This document shows positions 51,387-59,772 of a DNA stretch of 64,000 nt, one piece after another. The notes under the pieces were generated by a model, which saw only the letters and a program-made list of their open reading frames with translations, ran no database searches and was not told the DNA's origin. This DNA comes from JACKIC01 sp964543795 (GTDB taxonomy: Bacteria > Planctomycetota > UBA1135 > UBA2386). The translations under genes and the position numbers were made by a program. The number at the start of each line of letters is the position of its first letter. Within the stretch, counting starts at the first letter, position 1. The stretch covers positions 124,001 to 188,000 of the forward strand of contig CAZIZN010000009.1 of the NCBI GenBank assembly GCA_964543795.1, given 5' to 3'.

Positions 51387-54300
51387 GCGACCACCTCCAA
51401 CTGGCCCCGCATCCGCCAACGCTGCCACAAGTAGAAGATCACCGGGTACGCCAGCAGCTCCATCAGGAAGCTCACGGTGATGCCGCCGATCAGCGGTGCG
51501 ACGAGCCGTCGGGTGACGTCGGCCCCGGTCCCGGTCGCCCACAGAAGCGGCAGCAGACCGATCATGTCGGTCGCGACGGTCATGGTCTTCGGACGGATGC
51601 GTTTCACGGCTCCGGCGTGGATCGCCGTCATCAGGTCGCCGGTCGTTCGCATGCGCCCTTCCGACTTCGCACGATCGAACTCGCTGTCGAGGTAGAGCAG
51701 CATCACCTGCCCGGTCTCCGCGTCGACGCCGAGCAACGCGATGATGCCGACCCAGACAGCAAGGCTCATGTCGTAGTCCAACGCCCACAGGAACCAGAAC
51801 GCGCCGATCAGTGAGAACGGCACGGCGAGCAGGATCACGCACACGCGGAACCACGAGCCGTTGGCGAGATACAGCAGCAGCACGATCAGGAGCCCCGTGA
51901 TGGGCAGCACGAGCCACAGCCGCTCCTCGGTCTCCTGCAAGTACTGGAACGTGCCGGACCAGACGCGGCTGTAGCCCGCAGGCAGCGGCACCGCGCGCTC
52001 GACGACGTCGCGCGCTTCCGCGACGAACCCGCCGAGGTCGCGGTTGGCGAGGTCGACGTAGACCCAGGCCGTGCGCTGCGCGTTCTCGCTCCGCAGCATC
52101 GGCGGGCCGGAGACGTGGCTCAACGCCGCAAGCTCGCCGAGCGGAATCCGCTGCCCAGCGGGCGTGTCGATCAACACGCCGCGCAACGAGTCCAGGTCGT
52201 CGCGACGTTCGCGGGCGTAACGCAGGTTGATCGGGAAGCGGCCGAGTCCTTCGACCGCGGTGCTGACCGGCATGCCGCCGATCGCGGTCTGGATGACCAT
52301 CTGCACGTCGCCCGTGGTCATGCCGAAGCGAGCTGCGGCTGCTCGATCGACGGCGATGTCGAGGTAGAGCCCACCGAGGTTGTTCTCCGCGTAGGCGCTC
52401 GTGGTGCCGCGCACACCCTGCACAGCCGCGGCGGTGCGCTGTGCCAGATCGTTCAAGACGGCGAGGTCCGGCCCGAACAGCTTGATGCCGACCGGCGTCT
52501 TGATGCCAGTCGACAGCATGTTGATGCGGTTCTCGATCGGGTAGGGCCACGCATTGGCCATCCCGGGCAGGCGCACGATCTCGTCGAGCCCTGGGTGGTG
52601 GCTGCCGTCCGGCTCCGACCAACCGAACTTCAACTCCTCCATCGTGATCGGCCGCCGGTCGGGCCAGAACGTGTGCTCGAACGGCCACGAAAGCCACGAC
52701 AACCAACCCGGGAAGCCGTGCCAGAACCGATCTACCGCTCGCGTTCGCCACTTGCTGCGGTCAGCCTCGAGTTGCACGACCGTCTCGACCATCGACAGCG
52801 GAGCCGGATCGGTCGCGGTCTCGGCGCGGCCAATCTTGCCGTGCACGGTGCGAACCTCGGGCACCAACGCGATCAGCTTGTCTGTCTGCTGCAGGATCTC
52901 GCGCGCCTTGCCGACCGAGACGCTCGGGCTCGTCGTCGGCATGTAGAGCAAGTCGCCCTCGTCTAGCTTCGGCATGAACTCGGAGCCGAGGTTCGTCGCC
53001 GGGTAAATTGCCGAAGCACCGAGCAGCAGAACACACAACAGCGTCGCGAAGGGGTGCCGCAGGCAGATCCAGAAGAACGGCTCGTAGACGGCCTCGCTGA
53101 GCCGGTTGACCGGGTTGCTCTCTTCGCGCGGGATGCGGCCCTTCAGAAACCAGACCATGAGGGCCGGCACCACCGTGATGCCCAGGATGGCGGCCGCGCC
53201 GATCGCGAAGGTCTTGGTCCACGCAAGCGGACTGAACATGCGGCCCGATTCACCGCCCAGCACGAAGATCGGCAAGAAAGCGACCGTGATGATCAGCAGC
53301 GAGCTGAACAGGCTCGGTGCCACCTCCTTCGCTGCGGCGAGCACGATCTCCGGCTGCGGCGGCATGGGCACACCGCTCTTCTCGAACAGGTCGCGCGCCC
53401 GCTGCAGATGCTTGTGCGCGTTCTCGACCAGCACCACCGAGCTGTCGACCATGACACCGATCGCCAGGGCGAGGCCACCGATCGACATGATGTTCGCGTT
53501 GATGCCGAGCAGCGTCATCAGCAGCATCGCGACGAGCAGGCCGATCGGCAGGATGATCAGCGCGACGATCGCCGAGCGAACGTGGGCGAGGAACACGAGG
53601 CAGATGAGCCCCGTGACGATCAGTTCCTCGAAGACCGCGTCACGCAGTGTGTCGACCGCACGTTGGATGACGAGCGAGCGGTCGTAGGTCGGGACGATGC
53701 GCACGCCCTCGGGCAGCCCAGGCTTCAGCTCTTCGAGCCGCGCCTTGGCATCCTTGATGACCTGGAAGGCGTTGCTGCCGAAGCGCGCGACGACCACGCC
53801 GCCGACGGCTTCCCCCTTGCCGTCGAGATCCCCGACCGATCGGCGCGCCTCGCCGCCGACGCGCAGTTCGGCGATCTGCCCGAGCAGGACGGGCGTGCCG
53901 TTGGCACCGAGTCCGACCGGCACCTTGGCGAGGTCATCGACTCCGTGCAGGTAGCCGCGGCTCCGCACCATGTACTCCTGCTCGGAGCGTTCGACGACCG
54001 AACCACCGACATCGCGATTGCTCGATTCGATCGCGGCCGCAACGGCAGTGACCGAGACACCGAACGCTCGCACACGTTCCGGGTCGAGCAGCACCTCGTA
54101 TTGCTTGACGAACCCGCCGAAGCTCGCGACCTCGGAGACGCCTTCGACAGAGCTGAGCGGATAGCGCAGGTAGTAGTCCTGGATCGTGCGCAGTTCGGCG
54201 AGGTCGTGGCGATCGGAAACGAGCGCGTACTGGTAGACCCACCCGACGCCCGTGGCGTCCGGGCCCAGCTTTGGCTGGACGCCGGCCGGCAGGCGGTCTT

Positions 54301-54652
54301 GGATCGTCGACAGGTATTCGAGAACACGGCTGCGCGCCCAGTAGATGTCCGTGCCGTCCTCGAACAGCACGTAGCAGAACGACAGCTCGAACATCGACAC
54401 GCCACGCACGTCCGTGGCCCCGGGCACGGCCAGCAGCGCACTGGCCAGCGGGTAGGTGACCTGATCGTCGACGACCTGCGGGTTCTGGCCCGGATACTCT
54501 GTGACGACGATGACCTGCACGTCGGACAGGTCGGGGATCGCGTCGAGCCGGACGTTCCGGTAGCCCCACAGGCCCAGCGCCAGAAGCCCCACCGTCAACA
54601 TCACGACCAGTGCTCTGTGGCGCACGCTGAGTTCGAGGATGCGAGCGATCAT
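51383..54652 (-). CDS. cusA: HME-RND efflux pump permease, CusA type
   Basis: 1089 aa, normal length. RLDAIPDLSDVQVIVVTEYPGQNPQVVDDQVTYPL is characteristic of CusA/SilA; TM4 GVMVDSSVVLVEN; the CusA-like LGSEFMPKLDEGDLLYMPTT and RINMLSTGIKTPVGIKLFG stretches carry methionines at the Cu+/Ag+ relay positions; TM10 GVDAETGQVMLLYLD. It is coupled by ATGA overlaps on both sides to the OMF2 and CusB2 genes. More CusA-like than the 41153-44839 copy. Confidence 0.92.
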   Translation of the reverse strand: MIARILELSVRHRALVVMLTVGLLALGLWGYRNVRLDAIPDLSDVQVIVVTEYPGQNPQVVDDQVTYPLASALLAVPGATDVRGVSMFELSFCYVLFEDGTDIYWARSRVLEYLSTIQDRLPAGVQPKLGPDATGVGWVYQYALVSDRHDLAELRTIQDYYLRYPLSSVEGVSEVASFGGFVKQYEVLLDPERVRAFGVSVTAVAAAIESSNRDVGGSVVERSEQEYMVRSRGYLHGVDDLAKVPVGLGANGTPVLLGQIAELRVGGEARRSVGDLDGKGEAVGGVVVARFGSNAFQVIKDAKARLEELKPGLPEGVRIVPTYDRSLVIQRAVDTLRDAVFEELIVTGLICLVFLAHVRSAIVALIILPIGLLVAMLLMTLLGINANIMSIGGLALAIGVMVDSSVVLVENAHKHLQRARDLFEKSGVPMPPQPEIVLAAAKEVAPSLFSSLLIITVAFLPIFVLGGESGRMFSPLAWTKTFAIGAAAILGITVVPALMVWFLKGRIPREESNPVNRLSEAVYEPFFWICLRHPFATLLCVLLLGASAIYPATNLGSEFMPKLDEGDLLYMPTTSPSVSVGKAREILQQTDKLIALVPEVRTVHGKIGRAETATDPAPLSMVETVVQLEADRSKWRTRAVDRFWHGFPGWLSWLSWPFEHTFWPDRRPITMEELKFGWSEPDGSHHPGLDEIVRLPGMANAWPYPIENRINMLSTGIKTPVGIKLFGPDLAVLNDLAQRTAAAVQGVRGTTSAYAENNLGGLYLDIAVDRAAAARFGMTTGDVQMVIQTAIGGMPVSTAVEGLGRFPINLRYARERRDDLDSLRGVLIDTPAGQRIPLGELAALSHVSGPPMLRSENAQRTAWVYVDLANRDLGGFVAEARDVVERAVPLPAGYSRVWSGTFQYLQETEERLWLVLPITGLLIVLLLYLANGSWFRVCVILLAVPFSLIGAFWFLWALDYDMSLAVWVGIIALLGVDAETGQVMLLYLDSEFDRAKSEGRMRTTGDLMTAIHAGAVKRIRPKTMTVATDMIGLLPLLWATGTGADVTRRLVAPLIGGITVSFLMELLAYPVIFYLWQRWRMRGQLEVVA

Positions 54653-56334
54653 CGACCCGCTCCCGTGTCGAGCGGCAAGCGGCTCTTCACCTCACCGCAC
54701 GACGTCATGCTGAGGTCGAAGAAGTTCCTCACCTGCCCGTCGGTCTGCAGCCAGTCCGCCTCGACCATCGGGCAGTGCATGACGAACAACGACGCCCCGA
54801 AAGTCTTGCTTGGCCGGGCTGCCGCGAACAACTCGGCGAACAGCTTGCCGGCCGGGATCAGAGCCTTGCGGCGGGTGGGGACGTCGGCTGTGTCGGCGGG
54901 AATCGCTTTCGGCAACCCGTGCACGAGTTCGTGAAGGTCGGGCGGCGCATCGTCGTGCAACGCCTGCACGGCGGTCGAGAGGCGAACCCAGCCGTCATCT
55001 TCGTCCTTGTCGTGCAGCAGAGCGTCGGCGACCGCCAAGTAGGCGGTCAACACCGCGTCGACGCGCTGCTGGATCTCCGGGGTGAGGCGCAGGGGTTCGC
55101 GAACGGCCGGCCCCGGGCTCTCGTACAGGAGTCCCTCGCCCTGCAGCTTGCGGGTGCCTTCGCGCAACTGGCTCTCCGCGTCGATCAGCAACTGACCCGA
55201 GACGACGACGCGGTCGCCTTCCTTCACACCATCGAGCACCTCGACCATGCCTCCGTCGCCGGCTCTCCCGACGCGCAGCACGCGCGGCTCGAACTTGCCG
55301 TCTCCAAGAGCCAACCATGCGAGTTGGCGATCGCCAGTGTCCAACACGGCTTCCATGGGCACCAGCACCGCGTCCGCCGCGAGCGACAAGGGCATGTGCA
55401 GCCGTGCGAACATCCCCGGCCGATACGACTCGTCCTCGTTCGGCAGCACCGCGCGCACCGTGACCGTGCGTGTCGCTTCGTCGACCGCCGGGGCGATGTA
55501 GACGATCCGGCCCTTGGCCACGCGCCCAGGCAACGCGGCGAACGACGCCTCGACCTCCATGTCGAGCCGCACGCTGCCGGCTTCGTGCTCTGGCAGTTGC
55601 GCATCGAGCCAAACCGTGGACAGATCGACGATCCGCAGCAGCGACTGGTTCATCATCGCGGGCGCACCCTCGACGATGTCTCGGCGCATGAGTCGACCGC
55701 TGACCGGGCTTTGCCAGGGGATCGTCTGTTGGGCGTGTTCTCTCGCTTGCAGTTCGTCGACCAGCGAAGCGGGTAGGTCCCAAAGCAGGAGCTTTTGTCG
55801 AGCGGCCGCGAGCAGCCCGGCGTCACCGCTCTTGCGGGCGGCGATCAGCTCCTCCTGCGCCACGATCAACTCGGCCGAGTAGAGGTCGAACAGCACGTCC
55901 CCCTTGCTGATCGCCATCCCTTCGGTGTGGGCGTGCAGCTTGTGCACGAAGCCCGGGATCTTCAGCGCGATGTCCCGCTGCCGTGCTTGCGCCTCGCGCA
56001 CCGCACCGAACGCATGCACGGTCTTGGACAGCGCCCCCCTCGCGATCGTCGCCACGCGGACGCCCATGTTCTGGACGACCACCGGGTCGATCTTCAGGGC
56101 GGGTCCGGAGTCCTTGGGCACCGAGGCCAAGGGCACCAGCTCCATGCGACAGATGGGGCAAGTGCCAGGGCCATCCTGCCGCACCTGGGGGTGCATGGAA
56201 CAGGTGTAGACGCTGGTCGACTTGCTCGCCCCAGCACCGGCGCGCTGCGTGCCGAACCAGTAGCCGACGCCAGCGGCAGAGAACAACAAGACGAAGAAGG
56301 CCGTGGCCGGAAGGGCGGTACGAAACCAACGCAT
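54649..56334 (-). CDS. cusB: RND adaptor (CusB-like) fused to DUF3347
   Basis: 561 aa. N-terminal TM (about 10-28), heavy-metal-binding module YTCSMHPQV...CPICRMEL (43-66), adaptor hairpin and barrel (about 80-395), then an added DUF3347 domain (about 420-545) ending FVMHCPMVEADWLQ...MTSCGEV. The DUF3347 part carries its own Met/His/Cys pattern and probably binds copper. Coupled to the CusA gene by a 4-nt overlap. Confidence 0.9.
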   Translation of the reverse strand: MRWFRTALPATAFFVLLFSAAGVGYWFGTQRAGAGASKSTSVYTCSMHPQVRQDGPGTCPICRMELVPLASVPKDSGPALKIDPVVVQNMGVRVATIARGALSKTVHAFGAVREAQARQRDIALKIPGFVHKLHAHTEGMAISKGDVLFDLYSAELIVAQEELIAARKSGDAGLLAAARQKLLLWDLPASLVDELQAREHAQQTIPWQSPVSGRLMRRDIVEGAPAMMNQSLLRIVDLSTVWLDAQLPEHEAGSVRLDMEVEASFAALPGRVAKGRIVYIAPAVDEATRTVTVRAVLPNEDESYRPGMFARLHMPLSLAADAVLVPMEAVLDTGDRQLAWLALGDGKFEPRVLRVGRAGDGGMVEVLDGVKEGDRVVVSGQLLIDAESQLREGTRKLQGEGLLYESPGPAVREPLRLTPEIQQRVDAVLTAYLAVADALLHDKDEDDGWVRLSTAVQALHDDAPPDLHELVHGLPKAIPADTADVPTRRKALIPAGKLFAELFAAARPSKTFGASLFVMHCPMVEADWLQTDGQVRNFFDLSMTSCGEVKSRLPLDTGAGR

Positions 56335-56483
56335 GACGGAAGCCTCTCGGCTCAGAGAAACACTGCAGGAGGGTCACCGGCAACGCGCGCAGCGCATCGC
56401 CACGAAGGCCCCGTTCGGGGCCGCCCGGGCACCTGGACTGCGTCGTCAGCGACGTCAGTACAGAGTGCTCCTACAGAAGCTCG

Positions 56484-56885
56484 CTACTCCCGCCAGACCG
56501 ACAGCACGCCGTGCCGCCGGCGTCCCTGCCTGAAGTCGTTCCCGAATCGAATCGCCGCGCAACCAACCAGACTCGCACCTTCGGGCGGCCCAGTGATGGA
56601 CGGCAACAGCCACGGCTCGTTGCTCCGGTTTGCCCTCGCCGCACTCGCCGGGTGGTGCGGTGTCGGAGCTTCCGGCGGCACCGCCGGCAGTCCTGGGTGT
56701 TCGACGCTCGCTTCGCAGCCGCAGTCCGGCACCACCTGCTTGGCGCACTCGCATGCACCCACGCAGCAGGAGCACGCATGCTCGGAGCCGGAGGTCGTCG
56801 CTTCGCGCCCCGCAGCGACACCGAACCCAAGCGCGAGCGCCAGGGCGGTGAAAACGGCTGCCAAGAGGCTGCGGAACGACATCAT
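56484..56885 (-). CDS. Small Cys-rich secreted protein
   Basis: 133 aa. Signal peptide (to about 26), then a Cys cluster HACSCCVGACECAKQVVPDCGC (about 35-56) with eight cysteines, followed by a Pro-rich, low-complexity tail with no clear domain. Possibly a metal-thiolate protein. It lies 149 bp upstream of cusB and 44 bp after the multicopper oxidase gene; the C-terminal end is uncertain in family terms. Confidence 0.5.
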   Translation of the reverse strand: MMSFRSLLAAVFTALALALGFGVAAGREATTSGSEHACSCCVGACECAKQVVPDCGCEASVEHPGLPAVPPEAPTPHHPASAARANRSNEPWLLPSITGPPEGASLVGCAAIRFGNDFRQGRRRHGVLSVWRE

Positions 56886-56929
56886 GGACTCATCAGCTCA
56901 ACGAAGTATCGGCACAGTCCTTTCAGGAA

Positions 56930-58699
56930 TCAACGCGCGGTGAGGGCCTGGAAGGTAGACAGCACCAAGCTGTTCGCCGGAGGAACCACGCCGACTCCCT
57001 GCATGCCCACGCGCAACCCGATGATGGCTGGGTTGTTCGGCAGGATGTACGGCAAGGTCGCCACGCCGGACGTAGACGTCAGCACGAGTCCGTAGAGGGC
57101 TGCGGATGTCGGGTCGAGTACCAGCGTGCCGAGGCCCGGCAACGAGACCCACGGGGCGAGTTCGTTCGGCCCGATGAAGAGCCCGAACGCCTGCCCAGGC
57201 GTCCACTGGACACGCACGGCCCCGCTTGCCCCTGGCGCGAACGCGTTCGGTTGGTCGCTGATCGTCACCACGGGCAACGGCAGCATCGGCTCGTAGTCCG
57301 AGCGGGTCAGCACGCCATCACCATCCGCGTCACCCAAGTACTCGATTGCGGTCATCATGCCGGTCGCCATGTGCTCCATGTTGTGGCAGTGCAGGAGCCA
57401 ACGGCCTGGGTTGTCCATGCTGATCTGCACGGTCGCTGAGCTGCCCGGTTGCCCGTTGGGCCGAATCAGCACCGTGTCCTTCTTCGGCGGATTCGCTGTC
57501 CCGCCCGCCGTGCCCATCAACCGGAAGAAGTGGCCGTGCACATGCATCGGGTGATACTCCGGCATCATCATCATGCCGTTGTTCACGATCGACATCTGAA
57601 CCTGCTCGCCGGTTGCGACCTGGAACGGAGTCACGTTCGGCCAAGTCTGGCCGTTGATCGTGTGAATCATTCCCGACGGCCCCATACTCATGCCGAGCGA
57701 AGCCGTGAAGGTCCGGTTCGGCGTCGGCGTGATGGGCTGCACCGGGAAGTACGACGCCAACTGCGAGTAGTTCAGCAGCGAACCCGATGCCAAGTTCGTC
57801 GGCACGAAGGTCGCCGCCGGCATCGGCCCCGTCTGGCCGGCGTACTGCACGACGCCGCGCACCATGGTGGCGTTTCGGTTCTCGATCGTCGACGCCGCGA
57901 GGCTCCAGGTCCCGGGGTTGTTGCAGTCGACGAGCACGTCCCAGCGTTCGCCGATGCCGATCGGTATCGCCTGCACGACAACCGGCTGCACGCGGTTGCC
58001 GTCGGCATGTGTGACGGTCATCGCGTGCCCGTCGAGCGCGAACACGTAGTTCGTGGTCGCCGCCACGTTCACGACACGCAAACGGAGCCGCTGCCCAGGC
58101 TGCACACTGATCGGGTTCTGACCCGCGCTGCTTCGACCGTTCAGCAGATGGCCCGAGAACGCACCACCGAGCGGATTGGTCCAGTCGTCGAGGACGATCG
58201 TCTGCTCGACGTCGAAGGCAGGATCGGTGCCGGGGTTCGCCGGATCAACGATCAGCACACTGGCCAAGCCGACATCGAGCTGCATCTCGTGGCCATGCGG
58301 ATGGAACCAGTAGGTGCCGGGGATCAGGTTGCTCAGGTCGTAGATGAACTCCTGGCCAGCCGCGATTGCGGGGCGGGAGATGTCCGGCACACCATCCATG
58401 CCGAGCTGGATCGGCTGGCCATGCCAGTGGATCGCCGTTGAATCGGGGAGGTTGTTCTGGAACCGGACGCGCAGAGTCTGGCCCTCCGTCACGCGCAGCG
58501 TTGGCCCGGGCATCGAGCCGTTGTAGAGCCAAGCGTTGACGCTGACGCCGGGAGCGACCTGCGTCGTGCCAGGGGCCGCGGTGAGGTTGACCTCCACGAC
58601 TTGAGCGCGCAGCGAGCCGGAGGCGACGAGCGCCAGGGCAAGCGCACAGGCGTGCGATGCTGGCATGAGAGCGAGGTGTTGGGAAGAGCGGGTGGACAT
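56930..58699 (-). CDS. Multicopper oxidase with planctomycete C-terminal domain
   Basis: 589 aa from ATG 58699; the longer frame to 58786 would overlap the ArsR gene. Signal peptide to about 32. All four copper-ligand motifs are present: HWHG (91-94), WFHPHGH (131-137), HPMHVHGH (383-390) and HCHNMEHMATGM (437-448, T1 Met ligand). A dockerin/EF-hand-like GDADGDGVLTRSDYE (456-470) leads to a C-terminal beta domain like that of the 5184-7439 protein. It probably oxidises Cu(I) in the periplasm. Two copper-regulatory genes flank it. Confidence 0.92.
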   Translation of the reverse strand: MSTRSSQHLALMPASHACALALALVASGSLRAQVVEVNLTAAPGTTQVAPGVSVNAWLYNGSMPGPTLRVTEGQTLRVRFQNNLPDSTAIHWHGQPIQLGMDGVPDISRPAIAAGQEFIYDLSNLIPGTYWFHPHGHEMQLDVGLASVLIVDPANPGTDPAFDVEQTIVLDDWTNPLGGAFSGHLLNGRSSAGQNPISVQPGQRLRLRVVNVAATTNYVFALDGHAMTVTHADGNRVQPVVVQAIPIGIGERWDVLVDCNNPGTWSLAASTIENRNATMVRGVVQYAGQTGPMPAATFVPTNLASGSLLNYSQLASYFPVQPITPTPNRTFTASLGMSMGPSGMIHTINGQTWPNVTPFQVATGEQVQMSIVNNGMMMMPEYHPMHVHGHFFRLMGTAGGTANPPKKDTVLIRPNGQPGSSATVQISMDNPGRWLLHCHNMEHMATGMMTAIEYLGDADGDGVLTRSDYEPMLPLPVVTISDQPNAFAPGASGAVRVQWTPGQAFGLFIGPNELAPWVSLPGLGTLVLDPTSAALYGLVLTSTSGVATLPYILPNNPAIIGLRVGMQGVGVVPPANSLVLSTFQALTAR

Positions 58700-58752
58700 G
58701 GAGAGGTCCTGATGGAGTCGGGGGACGAGCAGGTAGCGGGCAACGAGAGCCC

Positions 58753-59064
58753 TCAGGTGCGGTCCTTCATGTGCTCTCGGATGCAATCGAGGATGCCAAG
58801 CACGCTGGGCTTCGCGACCCGGTAGGGCCGGCTACGACCTTCGCTGCCCTGGATCAGGACCCCGAGCTGCCGCATCCCCTGCAGGTGCTGGCTGATCTGC
58901 GCCAGAGGGAGCCCGATGGCTTCCGCAAGCTGGGTTGGGGTTGCTTGGCCGTCGCGGATCAGGTCGAGGATCTGGAGTCGCACGGGATGTGCAACCGTCC
59001 GCAGGATCGGGGCAACCGATTCGAGGACGTTCACGGGCAGCAGGGGCGGCGACAACTTCGGCAT
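58753..59064 (-). CDS. ArsR/SmtB-family metalloregulator
   Basis: 103 aa winged helix: VAHPVRLQILDLIRDGQATPTQLAEAIGLPLAQISQHLQGMRQLGVLI. The usual ELCVCDL metal site is not seen; a cysteine near the C-terminus (LDCIREH) may be the sensing residue. It is the first gene of the multicopper oxidase run and probably represses it and itself through the site upstream. Metal not predictable. Confidence 0.85.
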   Translation of the reverse strand: MPKLSPPLLPVNVLESVAPILRTVAHPVRLQILDLIRDGQATPTQLAEAIGLPLAQISQHLQGMRQLGVLIQGSEGRSRPYRVAKPSVLGILDCIREHMKDRT

Positions 59065-59085
59065 CCGCGAATCGTAGCATCCTCG

Positions 59086-59118
59086 GTTCTCTAGGTGACT
59101 AGTTCTAGAACTCTAGAA
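59086..59118. promoter_or_regulatory. Palindromic operator candidate for the ArsR-type repressor
   Basis: AGTTCTAGAACT at 59101-59112 is a perfect 12-bp palindrome, flanked by further CTAG tetramers (CTCTAG, ACTAGT, CTCTAG, and another TCTAGA near 59168). It starts 37 bp upstream of the ArsR gene's start, where an autoregulatory operator is expected. Confidence 0.55.
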
Positions 59119-59169
59119 GTGTCTTCCTACGGTCAACAGCAACACGGGCTTGCACCAGCCCCACGTCCT

Positions 59170-59424
59170 CTAGATGTCTTCGCAGCCACCGTTCCGTGCA
59201 GAATTCCCGGGACTCGACTTCGTGGGCCAGCGCCCGCAGCGAAGGAGCCCTTCGCCCTCGATGAGTTCGAGGCGCAAGTCGAAGACCGCGATGCGGCCCG
59301 ACACGACGCGGGAATCTGCGGCACCACCCTTCCTGGCGTCCAGCACGGAGACCGCACCGGCTGGCTTCGTGGCGAGCGCGAGCTTCGCGAGTTCGGGCTG
59401 CCGGGGTAACGGGCTTTGAGTTCC
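59170..59424 (-). pseudogene. Coding remnant of a secreted metal-cluster protein
   Basis: The minus frame opens after an in-frame TGA (59425-59427) with no start codon, runs 84 codons and stops at 59170. Within it ELAKLALATKPAGAVSVLDARK and SRVVSGRIAVFDLRLELIEGEG read like real protein and resemble a planctomycete secreted family that usually continues with Cys-rich sequence; here it turns into low-complexity text. Likely a truncated gene between the WC-repeat lipoprotein and ArsR. The upstream 59065-59169 stretch holds only the operator. Confidence 0.45.
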
Positions 59425-59428
59425 TCAC

Positions 59429-59755
59429 CTACTTTTTCTTCGGGGCCATTGCTCTGAACTTTGCTTCGATCTCTGGATGGCAGACGAAGCACTGTGAATC
59501 CGGCAACTCGTGCTTGAGACACCAATCGCCCTTCTTCTTGAAGGAGTCGATGAGACCGGCGTTGCAGCGAGTGCAGATCGACTCGGGGACACCGTGTTCG
59601 GGACACCAGTCCGCGACCTGCGTCTTCTCCACGAGCGGTGCCTTCGGCGCTGGCCGTGCTGCGGTCGGTGCCTGAGGTTTGGTGTCGCCGCCGCAAGCGG
59701 CGAAGAGGGCGACGACGAAGGCGCGCGCAATCCATCGCTTCAACACGTTTGACAT
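59429..59755 (-). CDS. Lipoprotein with two WCxxH...C-x2-C repeats
   Basis: 108 aa from ATG 59755. Lipobox FAAC (C21), Pro/Ala linker, then WCPEHGVPESICTRC (50-64) and WCLKHELPDSQCFVC (78-92), two near-copies each with three Cys and one His. In planctomycetes such segments often form the N-terminus of CzcB-type adaptors; here it is a stand-alone lipoprotein 17 nt from the czcA gene. A metal-binding relay for the Czc pump is plausible. Confidence 0.7.
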   Translation of the reverse strand: MSNVLKRWIARAFVVALFAACGGDTKPQAPTAARPAPKAPLVEKTQVADWCPEHGVPESICTRCNAGLIDSFKKKGDWCLKHELPDSQCFVCHPEIEAKFRAMAPKKK

Positions 59756-59772
59756 GGTTGTTCCTAAAGCAG

